From: Ancylobacter mangrovi
GTDB taxonomy: Bacteria > Pseudomonadota > Alphaproteobacteria > Rhizobiales > Xanthobacteraceae
Assembly (NCBI RefSeq): GCF_024752355.1
Contig: NZ_JANTHZ010000001.1
Span: 744,001 to 808,000, forward strand
Reading direction: 5' to 3'
Length of the DNA stretch: 64,000 nt
Shown piece after piece: positions 1-8,611 of the stretch. The translations under genes and the position numbers were made by a program. Within the stretch, counting starts at the first letter, position 1. Every line of letters starts with the position of its first letter. The notes beneath the pieces were generated by a model that was not told the origin of the DNA, searched no databases, and saw only the letters and a list, made by a program, of their open reading frames with translations.

Positions 1-217
1 CGAGGTTCATCTTGCCGCCGGCGATGTGGCTGTGCAGGTCGATGCCGCCGGCCATGACGACATCTCCGCCGAGGTCGTACTCGGCGCTCGCCGGCAGGCC
101 GGTCGGGGCGACGATGCGCCCGTCGAGGATTTCAATGTCGCGCCGCGTTCCGGTCGCGACCCCGTTCTCGCCATTGGCCGGGTCGAGCACGCGCCCGCCC
201 TTCAGCCTCAGTCTCAT
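1..217 (-). CDS. fhcA: Formylmethanofuran dehydrogenase/formyltransferase-hydrolase subunit A, N-terminal part
   Basis: Only the first 72 codons are present; the gene runs off the left edge. The product is the amidohydrolase-fold subunit of the formyltransferase/hydrolase complex, which releases formate from formyl-methanofuran at the end of H4MPT-dependent formaldehyde oxidation. The visible N-terminus has the family's opening ([13 protein letters not shown]) and the metal-binding amidohydrolase motif [13 protein letters not shown]. The start codon lies directly against the fhcB stop (TGA then ATG), so the two are translationally coupled. The family call is firm because the HSH motif and its setting next to fhcB agree; the rest of the protein cannot be judged. 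Confidence 0.85.
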   Translation of the reverse strand, partial: MRLRLKGGRVLDPANGENGVATGTRRDIEILDGRIVAPTGLPASAEYDLGGDVVMAGGIDLHSHIAGGKMNL

Positions 218-1459
218 TCATCCCTCCGCCAGGCCTCGCGCAGCCTCGGCGACGCTCGGAAGCGTCGCGACGCGCAGGGCGCCGAGCGGCATGCTCACTA
301 TGGAATCCATCCGGAACACCGTGCCGGCGTGGTCAACGCCCGGGGTGCCGACCGGGATAAGGACATCCGGTTCCTTGTCGAATTGAGTATCGGGATGGGC
401 AAGGGCGATCACCTTGCCCGAAAAGGCGGGCGGCGGCTCGGGCCGGAAGGCCGAGGTCCACACCAGAAGATCAGCATCGGCCAGCGCCTGCCCGGTGGCG
501 TAGAGCGCCCCGTCATGCGCGCTCGCCTGCCCGCGCACCGCCGTGCGCAGCGGGTAGCCGAGCCGCCACAGCAGCAGCTGGTTCACGCCGATGATGTTGT
601 CGCGCCCGCCGAGTGGGAACACGCCGGCACGGGTCACCAGATTGATCGAATCGACCAGCTTCGTGGCGAACTCGGCGACGAGGTCGCCCTGTGCGAGGCC
701 GCCCGCATTCCACGTCACCACCGCGTAGTGCGCCCCGCGCAGCGCCTCGGCGAGCGCGCTGATGTCTTGCGCCGGCACGCCGCCGAAGCTGGTGCCGGGC
801 GGCTGGCCGCCGGCGGCGAACACGCCGAGCGCCTCGAGCGCCGCCACCACGTCGTCAGCGGAGAGATGGGAGACCTCGGCGCCGGCAAGCTGCCGGCGCG
901 CCTTCTCGCCCGGCGCGCCGCCGAGGAACACCACCCGGCGCGGCGCCCCGGCGAACAGCGGCGCTTCAGGATAGAGGCGCTCGAACAGCCGGCCCCAGGT
1001 CGCCGAGGGGTCCTCGCCGAGCACCAGCAGCAGGTCGCAGCGGTTGCGCACCTCAGCCAGCGTGGTGGAGAGCCAGCCGGTGCGCTGGGCGGCAGCGTAG
1101 TTCGCGAACAGGCCGTCCGAGGCGTAATGGTCGAGCACGCCGCCGAACCGCACGGCGAGGTCGGCGAGCGCGCCCGCGCCCGCCATGTCGACGCCGAGCC
1201 CGGCAAAGACCGGGGCGCGCGCCTCGCCGAGCAGGCGCCGCGCCGCTTGCGTGGCCTCGTCCAGACTCACCGGGGCACCGGCGATGCTCGGCCCGCGATC
1301 GGGCACGTCCATGCGCCGCAGCAGCCGCGCCGCCTCGGGGCAGACCGCGCCGGCGGCCCGCACTTCGCGGCCCTCGACCTCGACCGTGAGGTCGTCACAG
1401 CCCAGCCCGCAGAAGCCGCAGACCACGTCGTCGATCGTCCGGAGAGAAGCCTCGGCCAT
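218..1459 (-). CDS. fhcB: Formylmethanofuran dehydrogenase-type subunit B
   Basis: 413-residue protein of the molybdopterin-oxidoreductase-like FmdB/FwdB family, here the FhcB subunit of the formyltransferase/hydrolase complex. It begins MAEASLRTIDDVVC and carries the cysteine cluster CGFCGLGCDD near residues 14-23. Length fits FhcB. The ATG at 1459 was chosen; an ATG at 1471 overlaps the stop of the upstream dehydratase and is equally possible, and neither has a strong ribosome site. It is followed without a gap by fhcA, so the two form one leftward operon with the dehydratase. The bacterial complex is known as a hydrolase rather than a redox enzyme, so a fully functional molybdenum centre should not be assumed. 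Confidence 0.88.
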   Translation of the reverse strand: MAEASLRTIDDVVCGFCGLGCDDLTVEVEGREVRAAGAVCPEAARLLRRMDVPDRGPSIAGAPVSLDEATQAARRLLGEARAPVFAGLGVDMAGAGALADLAVRFGGVLDHYASDGLFANYAAAQRTGWLSTTLAEVRNRCDLLLVLGEDPSATWGRLFERLYPEAPLFAGAPRRVVFLGGAPGEKARRQLAGAEVSHLSADDVVAALEALGVFAAGGQPPGTSFGGVPAQDISALAEALRGAHYAVVTWNAGGLAQGDLVAEFATKLVDSINLVTRAGVFPLGGRDNIIGVNQLLLWRLGYPLRTAVRGQASAHDGALYATGQALADADLLVWTSAFRPEPPPAFSGKVIALAHPDTQFDKEPDVLIPVGTPGVDHAGTVFRMDSIVSMPLGALRVATLPSVAEAARGLAEG

Positions 1460-1463
1460 GGTC

Positions 1464-1856
1464 TCAATCATACTTGATGTAGGCGAAGCGCAGATCGCTG
1501 CGGGGCGTGCCTTCGAGCGCGCTTTCCGGCTCGATACCGGGCTGCCAGCCGACGACGTCCTCGATCTTCTTCGCAAGCTGCAGGTCGCGCTCGGTGATGC
1601 CCTTGGCGTCATGCGACATCAGTCGCACCTCGACCCAGGCATAGGAGGCGGTGAGGTCGGGATGGTGCCAGGCGGCCTCGGCGAGATGGCCGACGGTGTT
1701 GATCACCATCAGCGTGCCCTTCCAGCTCGAAGTGCGGTAGGTGCGCCGGATCCAACCGTCGACCAGCTTCCACTTCGGAAGCTCGGCGGCAAGGCGCGCG
1801 GCAACCTCCTCGTCGGCAAGGGTTTTCTTGGGATCGATCGTATTCGGATCCACCGC
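1464..1856 (-). CDS. Pterin-4a-carbinolamine dehydratase family protein
   Basis: 130-residue protein of the PCD/DCoH family, which dehydrates 4a-hydroxytetrahydropterins. It keeps the active-site signature as AWHHPD, a tryptophan seven residues past the proline, LMSH, then GITERD, with the usual C-terminal helix. Homologues occur in H4MPT gene islands of methylotrophs, where a role in pterin cofactor metabolism is suspected but unproven. An upstream ATG at 1868 touches the ribosome site AGGAGG, leaving no spacing; the ATG at 1856 sits nine bases from it and is the better start. It heads the left-going fhc arm and overlaps the alternative fhcB start. Confidence 0.85.
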   Translation of the reverse strand, partial: AVDPNTIDPKKTLADEEVAARLAAELPKWKLVDGWIRRTYRTSSWKGTLMVINTVGHLAEAAWHHPDLTASYAWVEVRLMSHDAKGITERDLQLAKKIEDVVGWQPGIEPESALEGTPRSDLRFAYIKYD

Positions 1857-2004
1857 CATTTCGGGCATCCTCCTGGCCGCGCGCCCATTCTGTCGCGGGC
1901 TGCGCTGGCCGATTCGGTAGCACGGTCACGGGGGGTGCGGCAAACCCCGTTCACGCATGGTGAGATTCGCCCGTGCTTGTCCTCGCCGCCTTCCGCGCCT
2001 TACG

Positions 2005-3045
2005 ATGAAGCCTGAGGACACGCCCGTGAACAAGACGACGCTCGATCTGAAAGCGGCGAACAGGCAGGAGGAGGACCGCGCGGTGCGCATTGCCGCGCCG
2101 GGCCGCCTGCATCTGGGATTCATCGATCTCGCCGGCACGCTGGGCCGCCGCTTCGGCAGCCTCGGCATCACGCTCGACCGTCCGGCGACGGTGCTGCGCA
2201 TGCGCCGCGCGGCGCGGCTTTCCGCCTCCGGCCCCGATGCCGACCGGGCGCTGGCGGCGGTGGAGAAGGCGGCGCGCCATTTCGATCTCGATCCCGCCGT
2301 CGAGGTGACGGTGGAAGCCGCGCTGCCGCCCCATTCCGGGCTCGGCTCGGGCACCCAGCTCGGCCTCGCCGCGGCGACCGGGCTGTGCCTGCTGCGCGGC
2401 CTGACGCTGACGCCGCGCGAGATCGGCGCGGCGTTGGGTCGCGGGGCGCGCTCGTCGATCGGCATCGGCGCCTTCACCCAAGGCGGTGTGATCCTCGACG
2501 GCGGCAAGAAGCCAGGCTCGAACGCCCCGCCGCCGATCCTCTCGCGCCTGCCCTTCCCCGAGCACTGGCGCATCCTGCTGGTATATGACAGGAACCATCA
2601 AGGGCTTAGCGGCACGGCCGAATCCTCGGCGATGGACAGCCTGCCGCCCTTCGCCGACACGCTGGCCGGCCATATGGCGCGGCTCACGGTGATGGTGGCG
2701 CTGCCGGCGCTGGCCGAAGGGGATGTGGATTACTTCAGCGCCGCGGTCGGCGAAATGCAGCGACTTCTGGGCGAGCACTATGCGGATGCCCAGGGTGGCC
2801 GCTATACAAGCAGTTCGGTCGCCGAGGTGATGGACTGGCTGGAGAACCGCGGACTGCGCGGACTCGGCCAAAGTTCCTGGGGCCCCACCGGATTCGCCAT
2901 CATCGGCAGTCCGGAAGACGGCGAACGGATCATGAGCGAGGCGCGCGCCCGTTTCGGGCATCGGTCCGCTCTGGCTTTCGACTGCGTGCGCGGCGGCAAT
3001 GCCGGCGCACGGATCGAGTGGCTTGCCTGCGTCGAGCAGTGCTAG
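2005..3045 (+). CDS. mptG: Beta-ribofuranosylaminobenzene 5'-phosphate (beta-RFAP) synthase
   Basis: 346-residue GHMP-kinase-fold enzyme that joins p-aminobenzoate to phosphoribosyl pyrophosphate, the first committed step toward H4MPT. The N-terminal IAAPGRLHLGFIDL segment and the glycine/serine loop PPHSGLGSGTQLGLAAATG match the family, as do RSSIGIGAFTQGG and the C-terminal GQSSWGPTGFA. An ATG at 2005 is used; a GTG at 2026 preceded by GAGGA is a credible alternative. It heads the rightward arm of the C1 island, divergent from the dehydratase-fhcBA arm across about 150 bp that should hold both promoters. The enzyme is diagnostic of H4MPT synthesis in bacteria. Confidence 0.9.
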   Translation: MKPEDTPVNKTTLDLKAANRQEEDRAVRIAAPGRLHLGFIDLAGTLGRRFGSLGITLDRPATVLRMRRAARLSASGPDADRALAAVEKAARHFDLDPAVEVTVEAALPPHSGLGSGTQLGLAAATGLCLLRGLTLTPREIGAALGRGARSSIGIGAFTQGGVILDGGKKPGSNAPPPILSRLPFPEHWRILLVYDRNHQGLSGTAESSAMDSLPPFADTLAGHMARLTVMVALPALAEGDVDYFSAAVGEMQRLLGEHYADAQGGRYTSSSVAEVMDWLENRGLRGLGQSSWGPTGFAIIGSPEDGERIMSEARARFGHRSALAFDCVRGGNAGARIEWLACVEQC

Positions 3046-3129
3046 CGGCGGATTGGCGGAACGCCCGCGTCGCTCTTCATCTCCTCAACAGAGGCCGCAA
3101 GGCCCGATTCCACTCGGGAATGAAACGAC

Positions 3130-4026
3130 ATGGCGGACTACGCCCCGATTCTCCACATCCTCTCGCCGCTGCGCCACGTCTCGCCCTTCGACGTGAACAT
3201 GGCGGTCGATGCCGGCTATGCGACCATCCTGCCCTATTCCGGCGTGACGCTGGACGAGGTGGGTGACCTCACCCAGGACATGATGTTCTCGCGCCACCCG
3301 GACGCCGCCCCGCGCACCGGGCTGTTCATCGGCGGCAAGGATGCCAGCCTCGCGCTCGACATGGCCGACAAGGCGAGGAGCGTGCTTTTCCCGCCGTTCG
3401 AGATCTCGGTCTTCGTCGACCCCGCCGGCTCCTTCACCACCGCCGCCGCCATGGTCGCCGAGGTGGAGCGCAAGCTGCGCCCGACCCGCTCCGAAGGCAT
3501 CAAGGGCGCCAAGGTGCAGGTCTATGGCGCGACCGGCGTGGTGGGCGGCATTGCCGGCGTGATCGCCGCGCAGGCCGGCGCCGAGGTGACGCTGGTCAGC
3601 CATCGCGATATCGAGGCCGTCGCCACCAAGGCGCGCGACTTCAAGCGGCGCTTCGACGTCGACCTCGAAAGCGCCTCCGGGCGCACCGACGAGGAGAAGC
3701 GCGCGCTTATCGCCGAGGCGGAGATCGTGCTCGCCTGCGGGCGCGCGGGCGTCGAGATCCTCTCGGCCGACGTGCTGGCGAGCGCGGGCCGGCTGGCCGT
3801 GGCCGCGGATGTGAACGCGGTTCCGCCCTCGGGCATCGCCGGGATCGATGCCCACGCGGATGGCAAGGTTCTTGCGAACGGTGCGCTCGGCATTGGCGCA
3901 CTGACCATCGGCCACCTCAAATACCGCGTGCAGCACGAGCTGTTGCAGCGTATGCGAGTTGCAACCGCGGCCCTCTCTTTCGGATTCGAGGATGCCTTCA
4001 TTCTCGCACGATCCATCGTCGCCTAA
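3130..4026 (+). CDS. mtdB: NAD(P)-dependent methylene-tetrahydromethanopterin dehydrogenase
   Basis: 298-residue cytoplasmic dehydrogenase oxidising methylene-H4MPT to methenyl-H4MPT. The N-terminal half opens ILHILSPLRHVSPFDVNMAVDAG and the C-terminal half has the Rossmann nucleotide loop YGATGVVGGIAG near residues 133-144. Length equals that of known MtdB proteins. It follows the beta-RFAP synthase after 84 bp, and its last 35 bases overlap the start of the ATP-grasp gene, indicating one transcript. MtdB rather than the folate-shared MtdA is preferred because of the H4MPT context and the sequence opening, but cofactor preference (NAD or NADP) cannot be read from sequence alone. Confidence 0.9.
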   Translation: MADYAPILHILSPLRHVSPFDVNMAVDAGYATILPYSGVTLDEVGDLTQDMMFSRHPDAAPRTGLFIGGKDASLALDMADKARSVLFPPFEISVFVDPAGSFTTAAAMVAEVERKLRPTRSEGIKGAKVQVYGATGVVGGIAGVIAAQAGAEVTLVSHRDIEAVATKARDFKRRFDVDLESASGRTDEEKRALIAEAEIVLACGRAGVEILSADVLASAGRLAVAADVNAVPPSGIAGIDAHADGKVLANGALGIGALTIGHLKYRVQHELLQRMRVATAALSFGFEDAFILARSIVA

Positions 4027-5155
4027 GGATACGGCAGATGTCGTCATTGTCGGCATTGCCGCCCGGGGTCTCGCCGCCGCCGCACGGCGCGCGGGGCTGC
4101 GCGCGCTCGTCCTCGACCTGTTCGGCGACGACGACACGCGCGAATTCGCCGTCGCCGCGATTCCGCTCCGGCGGACCGGCGCCTTCGCCATCGATCCCGA
4201 CGATCTTCTCGAGCAGCTCGCCATCCATGCCGGGCCGGACGTTCCGGTCGTGCTCGGCACCGGCTTCGAGCATGCGCCCGAGGTGGTGGAAGAGCTCGCG
4301 AGACGGTTCCGGCTGGTCGGCAACGGCCGCCCGACCCTCGCCTGGCTCAAGGAGCCGATGATGCTGGAGCGGCTGCTGCACAATCTCGGCGTCCCCCATC
4401 CGCGCATCTTCGCCGAGCGCGCCCCCGGGGGCGTGACGACGCTGGAGAAGCGCATCGGCGGCTCCGGCGGCTGGCACGTTCGGCCGGCAGAGGAGGCGCG
4501 CGGGCGAGGCTGGTACCTGCAGGAGCGGCTCGAGGGCCGCACCGTCTCCGCCCTGTTCCTCGGCGACCGGCGCCAGGCGCGCCTGCTCGCCTTCTCGGAG
4601 CAGTGGTGCGCACCCTGCGAGGACGCGCCCTACCGCTATGGCGGCGCCGCGGGGCCGATCCGCCTCGACCCCGAGATCGAGGCCTCGATCGGCGCGGCGC
4701 TCGACCGGCTGGTGGGCGCGGCGGGCATCGCCGGCCTCGCCAGTGCCGACCTGTTGCTGCTGGACGAGGGATGGAGCCTCATCGAGGTCAATCCGCGACC
4801 GGGCGCCTCGCTCGACGTGTTCGACCACGCCCCGCTGCCGCCGCTGCTGCGGCTGCATTTCGAGGCATGCGAGGGCCGGCTTCCCGAGCTCGCGCTGCTG
4901 ACCCCGGAAGCGGCCGGCACGGTGCGCGGGGCGGCGATCTTCTACGCCCCTTCCTCGTTCGAGATGCGGCTCGACCCGCTTCCCGAGTGGGTCGCCGACC
5001 GTCCGCCGCAAGGCACGCGGATCGAGGCCGGCGAGCCGATCTGTACCCTTTTCGCCGCCGGGCGAGACGTCAGCGAGGTTCGCGACGTGCTGGCACGGCG
5101 CCAGGATCAACTGTGGCACGACCTGAGCATGGCCAGCCGCAAGGCTGCGGAGTGA
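3992..5155 (+). CDS. ATP-grasp carboligase-like protein of the H4MPT island
   Basis: 387-residue ATP-grasp protein resembling predicted carboligases related to biotin carboxylase (COG2232 type). An N-terminal nucleotide-like region (ADVVIVGIAARGLAAAARRA) precedes the ATP-grasp core, which shows the lysine-rich loop EKRIGGSGGWHV and the acidic metal-binding end LIEVNPRPGASLDVFD. Its start lies within the end of mtdB and its stop is five bases before mch. Homologues accompany H4MPT genes in methylotrophs and have been proposed to help make H4MPT or methanofuran, but the substrate is unknown. The start at 3992 was preferred over 3959 because it shortens the overlap with mtdB. Confidence 0.75.
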   Translation: MPSFSHDPSSPKDTADVVIVGIAARGLAAAARRAGLRALVLDLFGDDDTREFAVAAIPLRRTGAFAIDPDDLLEQLAIHAGPDVPVVLGTGFEHAPEVVEELARRFRLVGNGRPTLAWLKEPMMLERLLHNLGVPHPRIFAERAPGGVTTLEKRIGGSGGWHVRPAEEARGRGWYLQERLEGRTVSALFLGDRRQARLLAFSEQWCAPCEDAPYRYGGAAGPIRLDPEIEASIGAALDRLVGAAGIAGLASADLLLLDEGWSLIEVNPRPGASLDVFDHAPLPPLLRLHFEACEGRLPELALLTPEAAGTVRGAAIFYAPSSFEMRLDPLPEWVADRPPQGTRIEAGEPICTLFAAGRDVSEVRDVLARRQDQLWHDLSMASRKAAE

Positions 5156-5160
5156 ATTTC

Positions 5161-6129
5161 ATGGGCGAGCATATTCGCAACCTGCGCCCGAGCGTTTCCA
5201 ACCTCGCCGCCCCGCTTGTCGAGGACCTCGTCGCCAAGGCTGGAGTGCTGCGGCTCGACGTGACGCGCAGCCCCTGCGGGGCGCGGCTGGTCGACGCCGG
5301 CATCAACGCGCGCGGCGGCATGGAAGCGGGACGGCGGATCGCCGAGATCTGCCTCGGCGGACTCGGCTCGGTCGGCATCGCCTCGGGCGGGCGCTTCGCG
5401 CGCTGGGCCGACATGATCACCGTCACCACTGCCGACCCGGTGCTGGCCTGCCTCGGCAGTCAGTATGCCGGCTGGAGCCTCGCGGAAGGCGACTTCTTCG
5501 CCCTCGGTTCCGGTCCGGCCCGGGCGCTGTGGGCCAAGGAGACGCTGTTCGAGGAGCTCGGCTACCGCGACCGCGCCGACGAGGCCTGCCTGGTGCTGGA
5601 GGTCGACCGCCTGCCGCCCGACACGCTGGTGGCGCGGATCGCGCAGGATTGCGGCGTCGACCCGGAGCGGCTGACGCTGATCCTCACCCCCACCTCCAGC
5701 CTCGCCGGCACGGTGCAGATCGTCGCCCGGGTGCTGGAAGTGGCGCTGCACAAGACCCATGCGCTGCACTTCCCGCTGGAGCGGGTGGTGGACGGCATCG
5801 GCTCCTCGCCGCTGCCCCCGCCGGCGCCGGACTTCGTCTCGGCCATGGGTCGCACCAACGACGCCACGCTCTATGGCGGCAATGTGCAGCTCTTCGTGGA
5901 AGGGCCGGAAAGCGAGGCGCGCGAACTCGCCGAGGGCCTGCCGAGCTCGTCCTCGCGCGACCACGGGCGGACCTTCGCGGAGATCTTCACCGCCTATAAT
6001 GGCGACTTCTACGCCATGGACCCGATGCTGTTCAGCCCGGCGCGGGTGACGGTGACCGCGCTCGAAACCGGGCGCAGCTTCACCTTCGGCGCCTTCCACG
6101 AGGACATACTGGAACGCTCCTTCGCATGA
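5161..6129 (+). CDS. mch: Methenyl-tetrahydromethanopterin cyclohydrolase
   Basis: 322-residue cyclohydrolase converting methenyl-H4MPT to N5-formyl-H4MPT, the step between MtdB and the Fhc complex. Family hallmarks include the N-terminal SVSNLAAPLVEDLV, the GARLVDAG/GGMEAGR segment, the middle GSGPARAL region and the C-terminal AMGRTNDATLYGG block. Length is typical. The ATG follows the stop of the ATP-grasp gene by five bases, and its own stop overlaps the next ATG (ATGA), so it sits in a tightly coupled rightward operon. Confidence 0.95.
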   Translation: MGEHIRNLRPSVSNLAAPLVEDLVAKAGVLRLDVTRSPCGARLVDAGINARGGMEAGRRIAEICLGGLGSVGIASGGRFARWADMITVTTADPVLACLGSQYAGWSLAEGDFFALGSGPARALWAKETLFEELGYRDRADEACLVLEVDRLPPDTLVARIAQDCGVDPERLTLILTPTSSLAGTVQIVARVLEVALHKTHALHFPLERVVDGIGSSPLPPPAPDFVSAMGRTNDATLYGGNVQLFVEGPESEARELAEGLPSSSSRDHGRTFAEIFTAYNGDFYAMDPMLFSPARVTVTALETGRSFTFGAFHEDILERSFA

Positions 6130-7034
6130 GCGCGTCCCTCAGCGATACGGTCGTCATCTTCACCGAGGATGCCGACTGGCACACGCGCCGGCTCAAGGCG
6201 GCGATCGAGGCCGAGGGCCTCGGCGTGGTCGTGCTCTCGCTCAACGATTGCGGCTTCGCCATCGGCGAGACGCCGCACGGGCTGATGCTGCCCGGCTTCG
6301 GCGACCGGCTGCCGGCCGCCGCCTTCGTGCGGCTGATCGCCAACGGCACCACCGAGCAGATCACCGCCCGGCTCGGCCTGCTGCATGCGCTGCGCGAGCT
6401 CGGCGTGAAGGTGATGAACGATGCGCGCGCAGTCGAGCGCTGCGTCGACAAGAGCATGACCAGCTTCCTGATCGCCCGTGCCGGCCTGCCGACGCCGCGC
6501 ACCTTCGTGCGCGAGAGCCGCGAGGCGATGCAGGCGCTGGTCGACGAGGCGCCGGGCGACATGGTGCTGAAGCCGCTGTTCGGGGCGCAGGGGCGCGGCA
6601 TCAAGCGCATCGCGCCGCGCGCACCGCTGCCCGAGCGCGAGAAGGTGGGCTCGGTCTACTACCTGCAGGACTTCGTGGCTCGCGCCTCGGATGAGGCGTT
6701 CGAGGACTGGCGGGTGTTCGTGATCGGCGAGACCGTCGTCGCCTCGATGCTGCGCCGCTCGCCGCGCTGGGTCACCAACATCCACCAGGGCGCCGTCGGC
6801 GTCGCCGCCCCCGCCGACCCGCGCGCGGCCGAGCTTGCCATCCGGGCCGCCGCGGCGGTCGGCGCCGACTATGCCGGCGTCGACCTGATCGAGGATGCGC
6901 AGGGCAATTTCACCGTGCTGGAGGTGAACTCCATGCCGGCCTGGAAGGGCCTGCAGAAGACCACGGACATCGACATCGCCGCGGCCCTGGCGGGGCACCT
7001 GCTGCGCGCGCTGGGGCCGGTGCCGGCCCTATGA
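6126..7034 (+). CDS. RimK/MptN-like ATP-grasp amino-acid ligase
   Basis: 302-residue ATP-grasp ligase of the RimK family (glutamate ligases such as RimK and MptN). The ATP-binding loop is seen as VLKPLFGAQGRGI near residues 145-157, and the metal-binding acidic end as VLEVNSMPAWKGL near the C-terminus. ATGA overlaps couple it to mch upstream and the CitG-like gene downstream. In archaea MptN adds glutamate to H4MPT, whereas methylotroph methylofuran is reported to carry a polyglutamate tail. A glutamyl ligase for methylofuran or H4MPT is therefore the natural inference, not a demonstrated activity. Confidence 0.75.
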   Translation: MSASLSDTVVIFTEDADWHTRRLKAAIEAEGLGVVVLSLNDCGFAIGETPHGLMLPGFGDRLPAAAFVRLIANGTTEQITARLGLLHALRELGVKVMNDARAVERCVDKSMTSFLIARAGLPTPRTFVRESREAMQALVDEAPGDMVLKPLFGAQGRGIKRIAPRAPLPEREKVGSVYYLQDFVARASDEAFEDWRVFVIGETVVASMLRRSPRWVTNIHQGAVGVAAPADPRAAELAIRAAAAVGADYAGVDLIEDAQGNFTVLEVNSMPAWKGLQKTTDIDIAAALAGHLLRALGPVPAL

Positions 7035-7897
7035 GCCCGCAGGACATCGCCGCCGGCATCGCGACCGCCTTCCGCGCCGCCTGCCGGGCGGAGCTCGACG
7101 CGCTCAAGGTGGGCAACGTCCACCGCCACGGCGCCGGCCACGGCATGGAGGTCGCCCATTTCGAGCGGGCGGCCGATGCTGCCGCCCCTCATATCGCGGC
7201 GGTTGGCGCGCGGGTCGGCGCGCGGATCGAGCGGGCGGTCGACGCCTCGCTCGCCGCCGCCGGGCTCAACACCAATCTCGGCATCGTGCTGCTGTGCGCA
7301 CCGCTTGCCTTCGCCGCCGAATCCGCCGGGCCCGCGCCGACGGACGAGAGGCTCCGCGCGCGGCTTCGCGCGGCGCTGGACGGGCTCGACATGGAGGACG
7401 CGGCGGCCACCTTCCGCGCCATCACCCATGCCAATCCCGGCGGCCTCGGGCGCGCGACCGAGCACGACGTGACCGGCCCGGTGCGGATCGGGCTGGTGGA
7501 GGCGATGGGGCTGGCGGCGGCGCGCGACAGCATCGCCCGGCAGTTCGTCACCGGTTTCGCCGACATCTTCGAGTTCGGCCTGCCGCGCCTGCGCGCGCTC
7601 GCCGACGCGCCCGCCGAAGCGCGGACGGAAGCGGTGCATCTGGGCTTCATGGCCGCATTCCCGGACAGCCACATCGCCCGCAAGTCCGGCATCGGGATCG
7701 CCGAGGCGGTCCGCGCGGAGGCGGCGGCGCTGCTGCCGCGGATCGACTTTCGCGCTCCCGACGCAACGCGCCACGCCGCGCTGCTGCCGTTCGACGTCTC
7801 GCTGAAGGCGCGCGGGCTGAACCCCGGCACCAGCGCCGACCTCACGGTGGCAACGCTGTTCACCGACCTGCTGACGGGCGGGAGCCTCAGGCCATGA
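7031..7897 (+). CDS. Triphosphoribosyl-dephospho-CoA synthase (CitG)-like protein
   Basis: 288-residue protein resembling the CitG/MdcB family. Recognisable are VGNVHRHGAGHGMEVAHF near residues 28-45, GLNTNLGIVLLCAPLA in the middle and NPGGLGRATEHDV further on, which correspond to the helical nucleotide-binding core. No citrate lyase or malonate decarboxylase acyl-carrier genes lie nearby, so a role in cofactor synthesis within the C1 island is more likely than prosthetic-group synthesis. Homologues are recurrent companions of H4MPT genes but have no assigned reaction. It starts inside the stop of the RimK-like gene and its last 11 bases overlap the oppositely oriented HisA-like gene. Confidence 0.72.
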   Translation: MSPQDIAAGIATAFRAACRAELDALKVGNVHRHGAGHGMEVAHFERAADAAAPHIAAVGARVGARIERAVDASLAAAGLNTNLGIVLLCAPLAFAAESAGPAPTDERLRARLRAALDGLDMEDAAATFRAITHANPGGLGRATEHDVTGPVRIGLVEAMGLAAARDSIARQFVTGFADIFEFGLPRLRALADAPAEARTEAVHLGFMAAFPDSHIARKSGIGIAEAVRAEAAALLPRIDFRAPDATRHAALLPFDVSLKARGLNPGTSADLTVATLFTDLLTGGSLRP

Positions 7898-8585
7898 AGC
7901 GTGCGATCGCCGCCGCCGGGAGCCGTCCGTCGTGAAGCGCGCTCGCGAGCAGAACCCCGGCAATACCGAGATCGGCGAGCCGCGCCAGATCGTCGGCGTG
8001 GCGGACCCCGCCGGCGGCATAGACCCGCCTTGCGCCGGCCCGCACCACGATGCCGGCGAGGCGGGCGAAGTCCGGCCCCTCGCCCGCCCCGACCCGGGCG
8101 AGCGTCATGACGATGACCGCCTCCGGCCAGAGCCCGGCCTCGGCGTGGATTTCCGCCGGCCCGCGCGGCCCCTCGGGGCCGTAGTCGAGCGACAGCGCCA
8201 CCGCGCCCGCGCGGATCGCCGCGAGGCCCGAAGCGAGGTCCGCCATGGTCTCGCTGCCGACCACGGAGCGCCCCGGCCCGGCGGCCGCCCGCCGCTCGAC
8301 GCGCACGGCTTCCGCCTCGCCCGCATCGACCCAGAGCGCGAGGCCGGGATGGCGGGCCGCGAGCTCGGCCAGCGCCGCGTCATGGCCCGGCCGGCCGGCG
8401 ATGGCGTCGAGATCGGCCACGTAGAGGCCCGTGAACGGCGCCAGCGCCAGCAGGCCGGCGGCCACGTCGAGCGGCGCCGAGCCGGCGCAGAGCGGCGTCT
8501 CGATGGGCCGGTAGGCGGAGCGCTCGCCGCGCCGCGCATGTACGACGGCCCCTCCCATCAGGTCGATCACCGGTATAAGTTTCAC
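7887..8585 (-). CDS. HisA-like (beta/alpha)8 barrel protein of the H4MPT island
   Basis: 232-residue barrel related to the histidine enzyme HisA (COG1411 type). The opening MKLIPVIDLMGGAVVHARRG is clearly HisA-like, as are LYVADLDAI and the C-terminal phosphate-binding YAAGGVRHADDL. The central part is shorter and more divergent than true HisA, and no his genes are near. Proteins of this group co-occur with archaeal-type C1 genes in methylotrophs; their reaction is not established. It is the only gene of the rightward arm in reverse orientation, converging on the CitG-like gene and diverging from the MfnD-like gene across a gap of about 26 bp. Confidence 0.72.
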   Translation of the reverse strand: MKLIPVIDLMGGAVVHARRGERSAYRPIETPLCAGSAPLDVAAGLLALAPFTGLYVADLDAIAGRPGHDAALAELAARHPGLALWVDAGEAEAVRVERRAAAGPGRSVVGSETMADLASGLAAIRAGAVALSLDYGPEGPRGPAEIHAEAGLWPEAVIVMTLARVGAGEGPDFARLAGIVVRAGARRVYAAGGVRHADDLARLADLGIAGVLLASALHDGRLPAAAIARFMA

Positions 8586-8611
8586 CGCTCCAAACCCCGC
8601 AGGATGTGCTG

